From positions 26,740,533-26,804,532 of the forward strand of contig JAKZAP010000001.1 in the NCBI GenBank assembly GCA_023053575.1: DNA of 64,000 nt, in the 5' to 3' direction. Shown here one piece after another: positions 24,331 through 36,564 of the stretch. This stretch comes from Branchinecta lynchi. Its lineage: Eukaryota; Arthropoda; Branchiopoda; Anostraca; Branchinectidae. The notes under the pieces are model-generated. The model was not told the DNA's origin and searched no databases. It saw only the letters and a program-made list of their open reading frames with translations. The position numbers and the translations under genes were made by a program. Positions within the stretch are counted from its first letter, which is position 1, and each line of letters begins with the position of its first letter.

Positions 24331-24995
24331 TCAGGAAGTCATTTGCAAGCTTTCGTTGCAAATGCTACAAACAAAAGCCTGGCAACGACTTGATGTTATC
24401 CGAGCTCCTGTATATATTGATGCTTTTAGTTTTGAAATGCGGTTAAACACCATAACCTGTTTGACATAGTCTATGTCCGCCTATCTTTAGAGTAAAGCTA
24501 TTCTCACAATTGTCACTCATTTATCCACCAGACTGTAAATGTCGATAAAAAAGCGTGAGTTTACAAATCCGTAAAACAATGTAGCTAGGTCCATGGGTTC
24601 CATATTAGACCTAATCTGATGTGCTATTTTACACGAGAACGGAAAGGTGGGAATTGAGGGGTTTGTGACTCAAAACCATTGACGAGATACATATACGAGA
24701 TAAATGCGCCGGAAGAAAAGATAAAACCGGTCGTTTACTTTAATTACTCAGTAGGAATCTCCACTGAATTCGTCGGTAAATGTTGCCGATGATTGATTTG
24801 CCTGAGTGATCGTTTCTGCAAAAAAAAAGCCAACGAGATACCTGTGAATAGCGTGTCTTATATTGCTCCTTTAAAGCAAATCTAAAGCTGTGGATGTTAT
24901 GTGGATCTCTGTTATTTGCCAGGACTTGCATGAGTTGCGTGGCTGTCAGCCTGTCATAAATGTTTTTATCTCCATGCATTGTCGGTTAAACTTTA

Positions 24996-25890
24996 AAGTT
25001 TAACTGAACAGGCAACTTATTTTTACATCTTAGATTCATATACATTGAATTATTACAACACCTATTGGGGATTTTCATTCTGTCCACAGTAGTCTTCAGT
25101 AGAGACGTTGGGAATGTGGACGCTTTCTCATGGTGAATCCGTCCACAATTCGCCCGCGAAAATCACTAAACTATCACTACACAAGACACCTCACTAGCTA
25201 GCACTAGTTTTTGGCACTCCAGACTGCAGACACTTCTTTGTTTATTTGATACACAATTTATTTACTCGTTTGCTGCTGGTGTTGTTGCCAAATGTTCCAG
25301 GCACCATAGAGATATCACAAAAACGGGAAGAGCGGCAAGCACAATGGGATAATCGATTATTTGGAAATATCAGAAAAACAAACTAACGCTTTTTCATCGG
25401 GTTTTCAAGATTATTTAAGCGAATAAGTGATGGGTAACTAGACTGTCGTATCCTAGCCCTTTTCGGTTAAACTTTAACTGAAAAGGGGTGAATAGTACAA
25501 TCTAGTTACCCAACACTTATTCACTTAAATAGGTTTAAAGCCCCGATGAAAATGCGTTACTTCGTTGCTCCGCTATTCAGGTCGATTTTCGAATAGTGGA
25601 CTTTCCCCGTCAAATTTGTGGTACCTCTGTGCGCTTGTGCCTGTATAGTATGCATGACGATAAAGATTTACGAAAAGTTTATATTAAGGCATTAAAGCAG
25701 TCATCGCCGAGCTCACCACTAGCCACTGAACAGTCGCGTATGTGTTGAGATTCAAATCTTCCGCGATATAGTAGAATTTGCATTGTGGGGACGGCCGTAG
25801 GTGTTCTGAACGTCACTGCTAGAGCAGAAAGTGAAAATTAAAAATCCCTTAGTAGAATCTAAATTATAAAAAAATTAGTTGGCTTTTCAG
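24996..25890. mobile_element. abutting TTAA-flanked MITEs
   Basis: At 24985-25012 two inverse ends meet around TTAA (GGTTAAACTTTAAAGTTTAACTG). A second junction lies at 25461-25485 (CGGTTAAACTTTAACTGAAA), and a final end, CTTTTCAGTTAAAT, at about 25880. Sub-terminal GTTACCCAACACTTATTCAC matches the element at 13216. Confidence 0.6.
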
Positions 25891-25929
25891 TTAAATTTTA
25901 TCTCAGTTGCAGATGCGGTAGTAAACCAA

Positions 25930-26185
25930 GACCGGTGACGTAACTCAAGCGATTCGCTTCCCTGGAAGCCATTTTTCTTTCATATCCGTAGAGTAGGATA
26001 ACAGGTTTACAGAAGGGCAGAAGGACCCGCGAGAAAAGCGTCATTTCCGGTTAATCACGCTTGCCGGTGACGTAGCTGAAGCTGATTGTTTCCTTGGCAG
26101 CCATTTTGTTTTTGTGTCCGCAAGAGTTGGGAATTGATAGGTTTACAGGGGGACCCAGGAGAAAAAACGAAGATTCGGATGTCTA
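25930..26185. repeat. local duplication, two units of about 115-130 bp
   Basis: Both units run from GGTGACGTA through GCAGCCATTTT-like sequence to GATAGGTTTACAG and GAGAAAA. Divergence is considerable. Confidence 0.6.
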
Positions 26186-27330
26186 TACATTGCGCCTTTT
26201 AGTTGCCCTTTAAGAAACTTCCTCTGGTACACGCCCGTCTAGCTGCAGTCTCGCGTTTAGGAAAGTTAGCACATCCCAGCTCTGGGTACATAACATAACC
26301 AGGATTTGCAACACTGGTGAAAATTTTCGCGATATTAAAGATCAGAAAAGTGTTATTTTCTTCAAAAAAGTGCTACGGTAGGCTACTTAAACAAAAATTT
26401 TGTGTTGTAACAATTTCTGCTTCACCCACCTTTCGAAATGAAAATTGAAATAATATTTCGAATGAGAAAACCTGGCGGATAAAAATAGAGGAGATGATTC
26501 GTATGGTAATCACTCTTTTTGACATGGTGGTAGAAGATCAAGAAGCTGCCATCCTCACAAAGCAATAAATCCTTCACATTCCTGGCACCTAAAGAGAAAG
26601 TGATCCAGGTTATCCCCATAAACACAGCAAAGACGACAATATACATATGTGCAAACTTCTTCAAATTAACAGATGGAAGGTACTGTTTGTCTGATCAAAT
26701 GTATTCCTTGAAACGGAAAAGCAATCAGAACAGGCCAAAATGAGTTATTTTACCAAAAAAATGTTACTTTTACTAGAAAGTGCTCTAGGCTACCTTTTCT
26801 CGAAAGTGCTACTTTGAGGAAAAAGTGTCAAAAGTAGCACTTTGGTTATACTTGTGGCAACCCTGAACGTGACTATATTTCTAGATCGGGAACGGCCTTC
26901 GCTCAGTAGTAATCAAACGAGTAAGTGTCTATTAAAAAGCTAGAGTACTACGCGTGTTACAAAACAGGAGACTCCCGACTGTCTGTCGGAATAAAAAGCG
27001 AATGGATCTTGGCAGACGCTCCGCAAAAACGTCATTATTTAAGTGAGTAAACTCATCAGGGGTCTTGATAAGTGCATTCGCCAAGCGAATCCTCGCAAAT
27101 TTTATTTATTACCTCTGCGGTCATTCCAAAAAAGTAGCAGAAAGCCGATGTGTGAAATTCATGCGGCGAGCTACTGGGTATTTAGCTTTTTGTTCGAACA
27201 GTACCTGCCAAGTGACATACTGCTTATTTTGTGAAATAGCGCCTCCCCGTTTGCATGATTTAGCTGCCGCGTCATGGTGATTACGCTAAAAGGCCTGAGG
27301 TCAAATACGAGTTGTTTTTGCGAAATCTAT
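26186..27330. other. no gene recognised
   Basis: Only short unsupported ORFs (for example 26422-26664 minus, 80 codons, with a hydrophobic N-terminus but no family signature). Confidence 0.4.
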
Positions 27331-27339
27331 ATAAAAAAT

Positions 27340-27650
27340 AAGTCAGCCAGGATACTCTTCCGCGATTTTTCGGCCCTTCTTGGGAAGGTTATCTTCAGAC
27401 TGTAGTTCCAGGAAATTAACCTGCAATCCGTTTTCAGTCGTATGATTCCCAGTTTGCAGGCTCGTTTCCAGTATCTGCAGCTTGAAGAGGACCCTTGCCA
27501 AGAAAGGCCGAAATATCACCCAAGAATATCCAAGCTGATTCACCCGTTTTGAAATATTTTCCATACACAATTGTCAAAACGATTGACAAACATTCACTCG
27601 ACGTACCCGTTTAGCTCCATCAACCATGATTCCTAGTCAGCTTGGGATGA
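27340..27650. repeat. dispersed repeat with paired hammerhead-like arms
   Basis: Left arm (minus sense) TTTCGGCCCTTCTTGGGAAG; right arm CTTGAAGAGGACCCTTGCC, then AAGAAAGGCCGAAATATC. It ends with AGTCAGCTTGGGATGAATAA, a terminal motif also seen near 41250, 47585 and 59780. The arms are inverse to each other and enclose about 60 bp. Confidence 0.6.
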
Positions 27651-28359
27651 ATAAATATTCGCGCCCTGACGTCATGGAGCCTCCGCTTTGTAAAACTCGT
27701 CGTAAAAATTCTGCATGCTTAAAATTTATCTTTATTTTCTCTCTTTTCCGGCATTCGCTTCGGGCCATGCGCAGAAATACAAAAAGCTTCGAAGAAGACA
27801 GGTAATATTCAGATTTCGACGTTTGGCTAATTTAACGGCTTTTTGTTTCCTGATGCTGCATAAACTGCTATCTTTCTGCTTGAACAGCTTGAATCTTGCT
27901 GCTTTAATAGTTTTTTTTTTTTAAATGTGTGACGTCAGATCAAATGAAATTCCTACCTTAAGCCTTGGAAAGATGGATCGGACAGTTGTCCCGGAATAAA
28001 TTTCTGAGCTTGAACTTTAAGCACGTATCGGACCCCGATAAGGTTGTACAATCGCTTGGATCTAGACATTAAAATACTAGAACGAAAAGAAATTAAAAAA
28101 AAATTGCTTTAATGTAGAAGATGTTCTATTTCTCTACGTAGAATCGAGCGTCATATCACCAAAACAGACAAAAAACAAGTCCGGTCAACATTCTATCGTT
28201 TTGCCAAATATATATTGCGCCTCCCCCCTTGGACGAGAAACTCTAAAATTTCCAGTCGTTATCAGATTAGTGATCCACTAACAGCAGTGGAGAAACAAAT
28301 AGAAACATACAGCCAAAATATTGATCACGACTGTAAATCCCTCTTGCTTTAGTTGTATA

Positions 28360-28506
28360 GTAAAAGTTATACTGTGTATTTTGTAAGTTACTTTCTTTCG
28401 TGTTTTCCTTTCTTTTTCTCTTTTTTTCCTTATTATTTACTCCGTCTTTGTGCCTTGTGTTTATTTTGACGGGTTATAAATAAAATCAATCAATCAATCA
28501 ATCAAT
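28360..28506 (+). repeat. LINE 3' tail ending in ATCA microsatellite
   Basis: TATTATTTACTCCGTCTTTG, then GACGGGTTATAAATAAAATC and repeated AATC. The layout (ACTCCGYYTTT, GGGTTATAAATAAA, short microsatellite) recurs at 29575, 30045, 37590 (minus), 49805, 55650 and 56000. Confidence 0.7.
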
Positions 28507-29139
28507 ATTGGCCCACAAGCAGCGCCGCCGAGCTTCGTTTAATAAAAATGACGCAGCGAATTCAAAACAGCGTCTTAGCATGGTCACTCGAAGCGTTATT
28601 TATGTCAAGTAAGTGAGGTCGCACTCTTTCGGTCAAATATGTAACGTTCGATTCTACGCAGTGAAACATTGCATCTCTTATACGGAAGCAACGCTTTTAA
28701 AATTTATCTTCGTTATGTTATTTCTACCTATACCGCCTTTCAGGGTAGACAAGATTGTGAAAAAGCATCAAGAATATTATGTTACGACCCTTGTAAATGT
28801 TACCTTTTCGCCAAACATAACATTAGCGAAAATAAAATGTTATGTTTCGCGACATAACAAAAATCCTACTACATACAATTTGTGTAGTAACATAAATTTC
28901 GTCTCAGAACATAAGAATTAACAATGTCATATTCGCATTATGTTTAGCACAGGGATGCGAAAACGCATCGTTCCTATATGGATGTTTTTAGTCAACGTAG
29001 TTGCTTTCCCTTGCGTTACTCTCGCTTCATACAGCATTCGCAATTCAAGAGTGAGAGCTAAAATTTGCTTTCTTAGTGCTGTAAATTTCTCTCCAATTTC
29101 CCCGTCGGTGATAGTTATACAGAACTAGTAACTAAATTT

Positions 29140-29550
29140 AAAGTCAAAGTCCAAAGACTATGTTTTGGACACAACTTGGTTCGTTTTGAAAACAATCGGC
29201 GCTAATCTCCCTATAAAACAATATCTTCCTTAAATCACATATCGGTATTTAGTGAATTTTGTTGTTAAATGTCTGGCTGCAATTTTCGAATTGGTGCGCT
29301 GACATGTAAACTGATTGTGATGTAGTTTTCCTCGTTTTTTTTTATCCTCGAAGTCATATGCCTGATGACTATGCTTTGGAAACAACTCGGTTTGTTTTTA
29401 AAAGAAAATCAGCACTAGTTTCCCCATACAACGATCTTTTCCCCTTCCGTAAACCATAATGATCTGTATTTCAGTAAATTTTGTTGTTGATTTTCTGGCT
29501 GCAGTTTTAATTTCTTGCTCTGATGTATAAACTGATTGTGATGTAGTTTT
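29140..29550. repeat. tandem duplication, two 205-bp units
   Basis: Both units contain GACTATG.TTTGGA, AACTTGGTTCG-like, AGTGAATTTTGTTGTT, GTCTGGCTGCA and AAACTGATTGTGATGTAGTT. They are roughly three-quarters identical by eye. Confidence 0.75.
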
Positions 29551-29559
29551 TGGTCTTAG

Positions 29560-29645
29560 TCTTTATACTACGTGTTTTATTTATTTTCTTTCATTTACTC
29601 CGCTTTTCGAAATGGCGGGTTATAAATAAACTACTTACTTACTCA
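29560..29645 (+). repeat. LINE 3' tail ending in TTAC microsatellite
   Basis: TTTACTCCGCTTTTCGAAAT, GGCGGGTTATAAATAAACTA, then ACTTACTTACTCAC. Confidence 0.7.
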
Positions 29646-29691
29646 CTATACTTGCCTAGCGTACTTCGAAGGAAAACAATAATCATGATAG

Positions 29692-30320
29692 CAGGGACCC
29701 ATAAATTTCCTGTAATGAGTCGCCATTCAGGGGGCTTGTCATTTCCTATGCTTCTATGTTGCTATGTTGCCCGAGCCTCACCTATTTTCCAAAAATTCCG
29801 CTTGGGTGGAATCGGCGTTCTTGCTCAGATAGACAAAATTACCAGCATTCAACCATTTGCCTAAGCTAGGACAAAAGATCCAGGATACTCTTCCAATTCA
29901 AAATTCAAGATGCAAGTGTTACCCTTTTGGATGTTTCGTCATCACTTTCAAAACTCATGGACAACAAGGCCCAACCAGCACACGATGTCGTCCACTGCTT
30001 CCTGACCGAAGATTAAAAATTAAGTGTCTTTTTCTGTGTGTATATATATATGTTTTGTTTATTTTCTATATTTTCGTCATCTACTCCGCCTTTTCAAAAT
30101 GGCGGGTCATAAATAAATTACTTACTTACTTACTTATTACAGAGAAATATTCCTAGTTCAGCACAACAGCTGCGAAATTTTTGTTTATATGGACAGTTAG
30201 GTATTTTATCACCGTGGGTATGTCTCGAACTATCTGACGCTCGGTCAAGAGCGCATCAGAAATCTCTTATTGACAAGCCCCTGTATGGCGAGTCATTACA
30301 GGAAAATTTATGGGTCCCTG
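29692..30320. mobile_element. inverted-repeat element with 40-50 bp TIRs, hAT-like
   Basis: Begins CAGGGACCCATAAATTTCCT and ends with its inverse AAATTTATGGGTCCCTG; the arms continue to GGCTTGTCA/TGACAAGCC. Flanked by the 7-bp direct repeat ATGATAG (29685-29691, 30321-30327). It contains a LINE tail at 30040-30137, a likely later insertion. Confidence 0.8.
30040..30137 (+). repeat. LINE 3' tail ending in TTAC microsatellite
   Basis: TCTACTCCGCCTTTTCAAAA, TGGCGGGTCATAAATAAATT, then ACTTACTTACTTACTTA. Lies inside the inverted-repeat element 29692-30320. Confidence 0.7.
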
Positions 30321-30429
30321 ATGATAGTAAGAAATGAGCTTGAGCAGCTTCCAAACCATGCGATACTGCATCCAACAAACGTCCATACTTCCCGCGGTAG
30401 TTAAATAAGTAACACAACATAAATAATCC

Positions 30430-30505
30430 TTCCGACCAAGCTCAGCTAGGATATAGATCACGATATTTCGGCCCTTGCTGGCAAGTGTCCTCTTCAGACT
30501 ATACC
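30430..30505 (-). repeat. hammerhead-like dispersed motif
   Basis: Minus strand reads CTGAAGAGGACACTTGCCAG, then CAAGGGCCGAAATATC and GTGATCTATATCCTAGCTG. This copy keeps both CTGANGA and GAAA and a CUUG/CAAG hairpin between them. Confidence 0.5.
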
Positions 30506-30529
30506 TGGAGAACCGAACATGCAATAGGT

Positions 30530-31790
30530 AAATAAAGCTTCTTGTAACTATAAGTATGCTATTTTGGGGAAATTGCTGAATGGGAAAACAAGTCCTGAGA
30601 TTTCCTTTTTGGCACGGTTTCTGTTTTTGCTGTCTGATTAGGTCGTTGTCGTTGGTATGTCCGTTTTTAGTCTATTTTTGTATGTATAACAAACATGACG
30701 ATTGTTCAGCTGTGATTAGCAGTTGCCAAATGAATAAATTTTGTCAGACACAAAAGCCTGTAGATTTTCATGGAAATTGGGGTCTCTTTATTTTGTAAGT
30801 ATGAATGAATAAACAGTTAATTTACGCCCTGGGGCAGGGTAATTGTAGTAAAAGAGTTAAAAATAAGCGCTCTAAGAGTATGCAGAAACATTAATTACAA
30901 ATGAAAACAAAACTAATGGGGTGGTGATTAGATGAAGGAACAACCGGAGCAGACAAAATCAAGGGCAGGTGTTTTATTTCTGAAACGGAAATATGAAAAG
31001 GAGGAAGTTAAGTATATAATTGGAATGATAGATAGATTAACACTTAGGAAATAGAAATACATTTTATTAAACAAAAGTGAGGATCAGTCCTTACTTTTGT
31101 CCTTTGTACAGTAGTTTTGGTTGGTCAGTGCATGGAATTTAATAAATGGAGAAAAGAAGTATTTTGAGAGACTGAAATAATGAAGAATGGGTGGCAAGGA
31201 TGATTTTTTTGTTTACCTTGGAACATTTTGGTAGTTTTTAGTATACTTGTTGCTTTTAAAACCGTTAAGGTATTTATTTAGTTTCCTTGCAATAACCCTC
31301 AGGCTTTTGGTAACATGTTTATTCATACCGGTATTGACAAACGTTGGAAAAGAGTGATTAAAGAAGATGAAAATAAAGAAGAATGAAAATTGATTGCTCC
31401 CTTTACATGTTTTAATGTACCTTCCCAGATCTCTAGAAACAACGACAATGCTTCTTCCTCTCCTCTTTTGCTTTTGTGTCTGTCCTGTGATTTTACCTAA
31501 GCATTATTTTCCAGATTTTATCTTTGCAAAAGCTTAGGGAATACTGTTTTGTCCTTTGGTATTGTACTTTGCTTCCTTATTCTTCACGCTAGCTGTTTTG
31601 ATTGCACTTGTGATGTTTCCCACTTCAATAGGACTCGACGCCCTTTGAGCTGTCTAAATAAGCTCTGGCTAGTGATTTCCTCTGAGAGCTAGGGTTTCTC
31701 TTTCCTGTATACGACTGTAAATTATCCATATATTTAGAGCCATCTTGCGGGGCTAGTTCCTATTAGTCCTGTGATGATCAGCTGCTCCAC
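30530..31790. other. no gene recognised
   Basis: A/T-rich intronic sequence with one 72-codon ORF (30580-30798) that has a hydrophobic stretch but no family resemblance. Confidence 0.45.
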
Positions 31791-31794
31791 CACA

Positions 31795-32645
31795 AAAACT
31801 CTTGTCGGTAAATTGGCGGTGCTTGTCGGTGCGAAGCATCGACAGTGCTTTTAGAATTCCTTTCTGGTACCGAAAAAGATCTGGTGATAAATTAGGAAAC
31901 TTTTTGTCGGTAAATCAGCAGATTTTGTCGTGCAATCAGGAAAATTGTTGTCGGGGAATCGGCAGTGTTTGTTGGTGCAAATTCTGTTTCTGGTAGCGAC
32001 AAGATCTCTGGCGGTAAATCAGGAAACTTCCTGTCGGGAAGTTGGCTTGGCACCGGCAAACAGTTTTTCTTGCTCTGTATGCTGTACTTTTGTCAGTAAG
32101 CACTTCGTACGAACCACATTTAAGCAATCCTGTTGCACTCAGACGGTAGAAAAAAGTGTTCTCGGTCAATCAGAAAAACCGACAAAAAGTTTCTCTTTTT
32201 GTTACTGGAACCGATGAAGGCTATGTCAGAAAATTCGTCGGAAAATTCGTTGGTCTGAAAAGTTTTGTCCTGTTTTTTGTTTTGTATCTGGTACCGAAAA
32301 AAGCCTTGTCGGCGCAGATGATCGGCAAAGGCCTTGAAGGCATATCGAGATCCTACTTTTGTTTGTTTTTCACTTTTGATAACCTGGAAAAATTTGTCGC
32401 AAAACGGGAACACTTTCTTTCTGGAATCGACAAAAATCTAATCGGTATATTCAGTGATTGTAAATATGTGAAACCGTTTGTCTGTGCGAAGATTTATGTG
32501 GTGACCGGAAAAGTCTTAAGGAAAGTCGGTAAACTCTTTCGCTCTGTTCCGTTCCCTGTCGGTAAATCAACCACACCGGCAAAACGGTTTTTTTCTGGGG
32601 TCATTTGTTTGTTTGCACCCACTAACTGCCTTTTTTTTCGGTAAA
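31795..32645. repeat. degenerate GTCGGTAAATC repeat tract
   Basis: Words TTGTCGGTAAATC, TTTCTGGTACCG, ACAAGAT and AGGAAACTTTTTGTCGG recur at irregular spacing through about 850 bp. The 162-codon ORF at 32156-32644 lies wholly inside it and repeats GKFVG/GKLF-like words, so I read it as a by-product of the repeat rather than a gene. Confidence 0.6.
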
Positions 32646-33430
32646 TCGTGATCCTTATTTCGTTTGTTAGTCTTTTTGGTGTGGTACATAAGCTTCGTAA
32701 ACAATCAATCCGGGAAACAGTCGACTTTGCTCAGTGGCTTATGGCTTTCTAACCCGTTTGGCTCCTAGGAATTTCATAAAATCCCCCCCCCCCCCTACAA
32801 GCCACGCACCACTGCCAGAGGACGTTTAAAGACATAGCTGTACAATTATAGCACCTGGCATCTGTTCCTATCAACTCCTTCCGAAAACGTCCGATTACCC
32901 CCCTCTCCAAGTCCCACCCTCACCCCACCGATGTCGGATCCGATTCGGGTTTCAAACTACATTTCTAGGGCCGAAGAATTTTATACCTTCCAAGTTCGTC
33001 CCAATCAATCCATCCGGAACCCTCCTGCAACTCCCCCCCCCCCCCCCAGCGTGGTCGGGTGCGTATAGATGGCATGTGTCAGTCCAGTTTTACTCAAATT
33101 GGAGCACTTTCTGGGGCCCGTGAACTTAGTATGCTTCGAGTTTCATCTCAATCACTAATTGGATCACTTATGTGCCTGTCAAGTTTCACCGTCCTAGCTA
33201 TTTGCTAGTTCTAACTTTTGAACTAGAAAAATTTGGCAGACGAACAAGAGTAAAAGACCGACACTTAAAGCCGAAGATTACACACTCCATAAAAAAATAA
33301 TCACTAAATTTGCAAGTAAAAAGGAAAGCAGCATAAATCTTGAATTAGTGCTTCTAGTACAATGTCTATCATGACTTTTCTGGCTTCCTAGGCCTACTCT
33401 TGGTCCCATGTCGCAACCATTGATGCCGGG
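32646..33430. other. no gene; two C homopolymer tracts
   Basis: C tracts of about 12-14 bases at 32783 and 33033. Otherwise nothing recognised. Confidence 0.4.
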
Positions 33431-33469
33431 GAGTGGATGACAAATTTACACAATTTCATTTAAAACAAG

Positions 33470-33640
33470 AGCTGGAAGCTCATATGGCACTTGCAAGGCT
33501 GGGTCAGATGGAAGTGATGGTCAAAAGTATTTTTTCCCTTTTCCGTTAAGATGCGCCAAATTTGCTAGGCTGGGTCAGAGGATGGAATTGATGGTAAAAA
33601 AAAATTTTTTCTTTACGTTTCGTTTGAGGTGTGCACTTTA
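33470..33640. repeat. two-unit direct repeat around GGCTGGGTCAGA
   Basis: AAGGCTGGGTCAGATGGAAG followed by TGATGGTCAAAA and TAGGCTGGGTCAGAGGATGG followed by TTGATGGTAAAA, about 70 bp apart. Confidence 0.55.
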
Positions 33641-34559
33641 AATGTGCTAAAAATTAATTTGTAAGCAAAACCCTTGACGCAAAAAGGATCATGTGCTCAT
33701 GGCGATAGTGAAAAAGTAAATTTTCTTAAAAGTATCTTTTGTACTTTGCAGTTAAAATGAGTTCTTTAAGGATGGTCGGATCGGAGAGTGACGATACGTC
33801 AAATTATGTCAAGTTTCTAATGCCCCATCAAAGTTTTATCGTCCTAGCACATCTGGAAGTACCCGGCTGTATTTTCATTGTGATCCATTATATATCCATT
33901 ATATTTTTAAGTTGACAGTCCTATGTTATCATGTTGTGAAACAGATATTCAGGAATAAATGCGATGATTGATTGATACTTATCGGAATTGACAAGTTTTA
34001 AGATATAGAAATAAGTAAATAAACGGCGCCGGTTGGATTTGTCCTCCAGTCGGTGGATCAACTCATTGTCCAGTCAGATTGCGTGTTTTCTGCCAATTGA
34101 CTACCAGAAACACAATTATTGTTCAGAGTATCAGTAGATAATTTCGTAAACCACATTGGACTGACATATCAGGTCAGGTTTCTTCGTTGATTTTTTTTTT
34201 TTTGTGACAGGGTATCTGTTGTTCATAGATATTCACGGGCATTTATGGTCACAATTCTGTTTTCCCTGTATATGCCTTGATAGATATGAAGTAGGAAATG
34301 ACTGTAAATGGCAGGTTTAAAAATAACAAAGAAGAGGCTCTTTAGATAGTTCGAAAATCTCTTCCAGTGATTTTATCAATGATAACTAATTAATGTCAAA
34401 ATAAGTTATATTTGAAAATAAATCAACCTCGAGAAGAAAAGTGGGCTCTGGGCTCTGCAATTCTGATGTTTATAAACCATTTTTTTTTTTTTTTTTTAAT
34501 ACCGTGCACGAATAAGATGAACTTCCTTGAGCTTTCCCAGTAAAATAGCCCAGCTTCTG

Positions 34560-35350
34560 GCCGTTAAGAAAAAAAGAGAAGAAACTCCATCTCATGTCTG
34601 GCAGAATTTCTTCTTTTGGAGATGTGTTATTTTGGTGAGAGATTAACATAGTAAGAATAGAGTTGTCATGGTTTCAGGTAAGGTTCTATGAACATCACCG
34701 GCCACTACACGAAATCCGAATTACCCTTTCGATTTTTCTAAGTTTACTTATGCTTTTTTGAGAAATTCGTTCTTATCAAGCTTTGTTCCTTTCTTCGACT
34801 GTTACGCTTTCTTGCTTATTTCTTTAACAAAATGAACATTCAGCAGAGCTTTTTTGTGTCTTCTTGAGAGTTGATCTGTTATTTTGATGAGAGAACAACT
34901 TGGTAAAAGAGAGCCTATTTATAGTTTGTTGAGTGTCAATGACAGTTTCGATTTTTCCAGTTACCTAGATTTACTTGAGCTTTTTTAAGTAATTCGATCC
35001 ATCTCGAAACGCTATCTTTCGTCGGACCTTTTCGAGTTTATTTGTGTAACAAAATGAGCATTTGGCATGTTTTTCTTTCTTCTTGGAGAGGGTTCTGTTG
35101 TTGTGTCCAGATAGCAATTTAGCAAAAAGAGAGTATTCGTAGTTTGATTGAAGTTTCTGTTATGAAGTTTGAAGGTTCGTTACGAAGCACCAATGACCTT
35201 GCCAGCGCTCTAGATTTACTGAAGCTTTTTTGAGAGATTCAGTCCTTTGCGGACTTTCCTTTTCTTGTGATCCCTTTCTTGTTTATGTGTTTAACAAAAG
35301 AGCGTTTGGCAGTTTTTTTTTCTTTTTTCTTCGTGTTTGATCTTTATTTT
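34560..35350. repeat. tandem array, three to four units of 229-244 bp
   Basis: TTTACTTGAGCTTTTTTGAG-like words recur at about 34743, 34972 and 35216. Each is followed by TTTCTT..TTTAACAAAATGAGCA-like and TTCTTGGAGAG-like blocks. The units are diverged. Confidence 0.75.
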
Positions 35351-35428
35351 ATCCACAGAGCAATTTAGTAAAAATCTTAGTTTCGTAAAGGTCCTGTCTA
35401 AAAGTACACGTAGACGGTTATCAGCTTA

Positions 35429-35737
35429 GAGCATGTTCCACCCTCGTACCAATAGTAACTATTAGTTACTATTTCCGTTACATATATCCTCACGAAAAGT
35501 TACTACGCTGACACTTTCAACCTTGTCGGAATAGTAACTAATAGTTACTATTTGCTTACCATGCTCGGGAGCGTGGTAAGCGTAGTAACTACGCATCTCT
35601 GTAACGTGATTGTTCGGATTCGCCCGTGGCATGATATCCCGCTGGAAAATAGAAAGATCGTTCCAGCCTTGACAGCAAAAAGCCAGAATTTGTGACGTCA
35701 TGCGTAGTAACTACGGTAAGTAGGGTGGAACACGCTC
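35429..35737. mobile_element. Harbinger-like MITE, copy 3 (reverse)
   Basis: GAGCATGTTCCACCCT at the left, GTAGGGTGGAACACGCTC at the right, TTA on both sides (35426-35428, 35738-35740). The interior is inverse to copy 1. Confidence 0.9.
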
Positions 35738-35846
35738 TTAGTAAAAGAGAGTTGTACTAGTTTAGTCAAGTTGTATTTTAGTTTTAAACCATAATGACTG
35801 TTTGAACTTTGTTAACCTCTAATGTCTATTTCTGAAATGTATCGCA

Positions 35847-35898
35847 AATCTGCTCCCTTCCTATAACAAGTATACTTGGTATAGGAAGGGAGCAGATT
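35847..35898. repeat. perfect 19-bp hairpin with inner palindrome
   Basis: AATCTGCTCCCTTCCTATA is followed after 14 bases by its exact inverse. The loop contains CAAGTATACTTG, itself a 12-bp palindrome. Confidence 0.85.
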
Positions 35899-36009
35899 AT
35901 ATATACTTGATTACATATACTTGAAACGGTTGTCTGTCACTTGCCCTAGATCAGCTTAGTAGAAGAGGATTGAACTAGTTTTAGTAAAGCTCTAGTTAAC
36001 AGTGCGCGA

Positions 36010-36330
36010 AGTTCCAAAGATTGTCTATTTTTTTTTTAGAATCAACCAAGGAAAAACAAAATATCTCCATTTTCCAGATGTACCTTCAGGAACCTCCTTA
36101 ATCCCCATATTTCCACAAAAACCTTTCTTTCCCGTTATTTGAACCACCCAATCCTCCATATACTCCCTATTCAAGATCTCTCTCATTAAATCCCACAGTT
36201 CCTTGCTCTCCTCTCCAAACTGGACAATAATAAGAAACATCACGCTTTTTGACCTTCCCCTAATACTTTCTTTCTTTACCCGAACGGCATGCTATGTATC
36301 TTCATAGAAAACAACCAGTGACGTTTCTCC
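36010..36330 (-). mobile_element. possible LINE ORF2 C-terminal remnant
   Basis: The minus-strand ORF at 36025-36243 begins with residues IIVQFGEESKELWDLMREIL, similar in layout to the tail after the C-terminal cysteine motif of the LINE remnants at 38969 and 19700. No catalytic residues are preserved. Confidence 0.35.
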
Positions 36331-36564
36331 CTACCCAAATTCGCTTTTAAATAAATATTGTTTTCAGGGAAATAGTACATTTTTTTCGACAGCCTAACGT
36401 AAAATAATAATGTTAATGTTTTCTTTCATTCGAAAGGCCATACGAATATAAAAAATCGTTACACCTTACATAAACTAAACTAAGCTTTCTGTTCGAAGTT
36501 TGATTGCTTTAAGGAAAGACAATAAGGTCGGCCCCGTATGGAAATAATTCAAGTCATTGGATTA

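Noticed and set aside
26140..26180. Possible collagen exon (GGGGACCCAGGAGAAAAAAC)
   Set aside because: No donor follows, the frame lacks Gly-X-Y periodicity, and it is part of a local duplication whose other unit does not preserve it.
32156..32644. 162-codon ORF as a protein-coding gene
   Set aside because: It lies within a degenerate DNA repeat and reads repeat-derived words; no domain, no start context, no splice support.
34510..34990. GTAAGG/GTGAG donor-like sites in the large intron
   Set aside because: No upstream Gly-X-Y open frame with an acceptor accompanies them.
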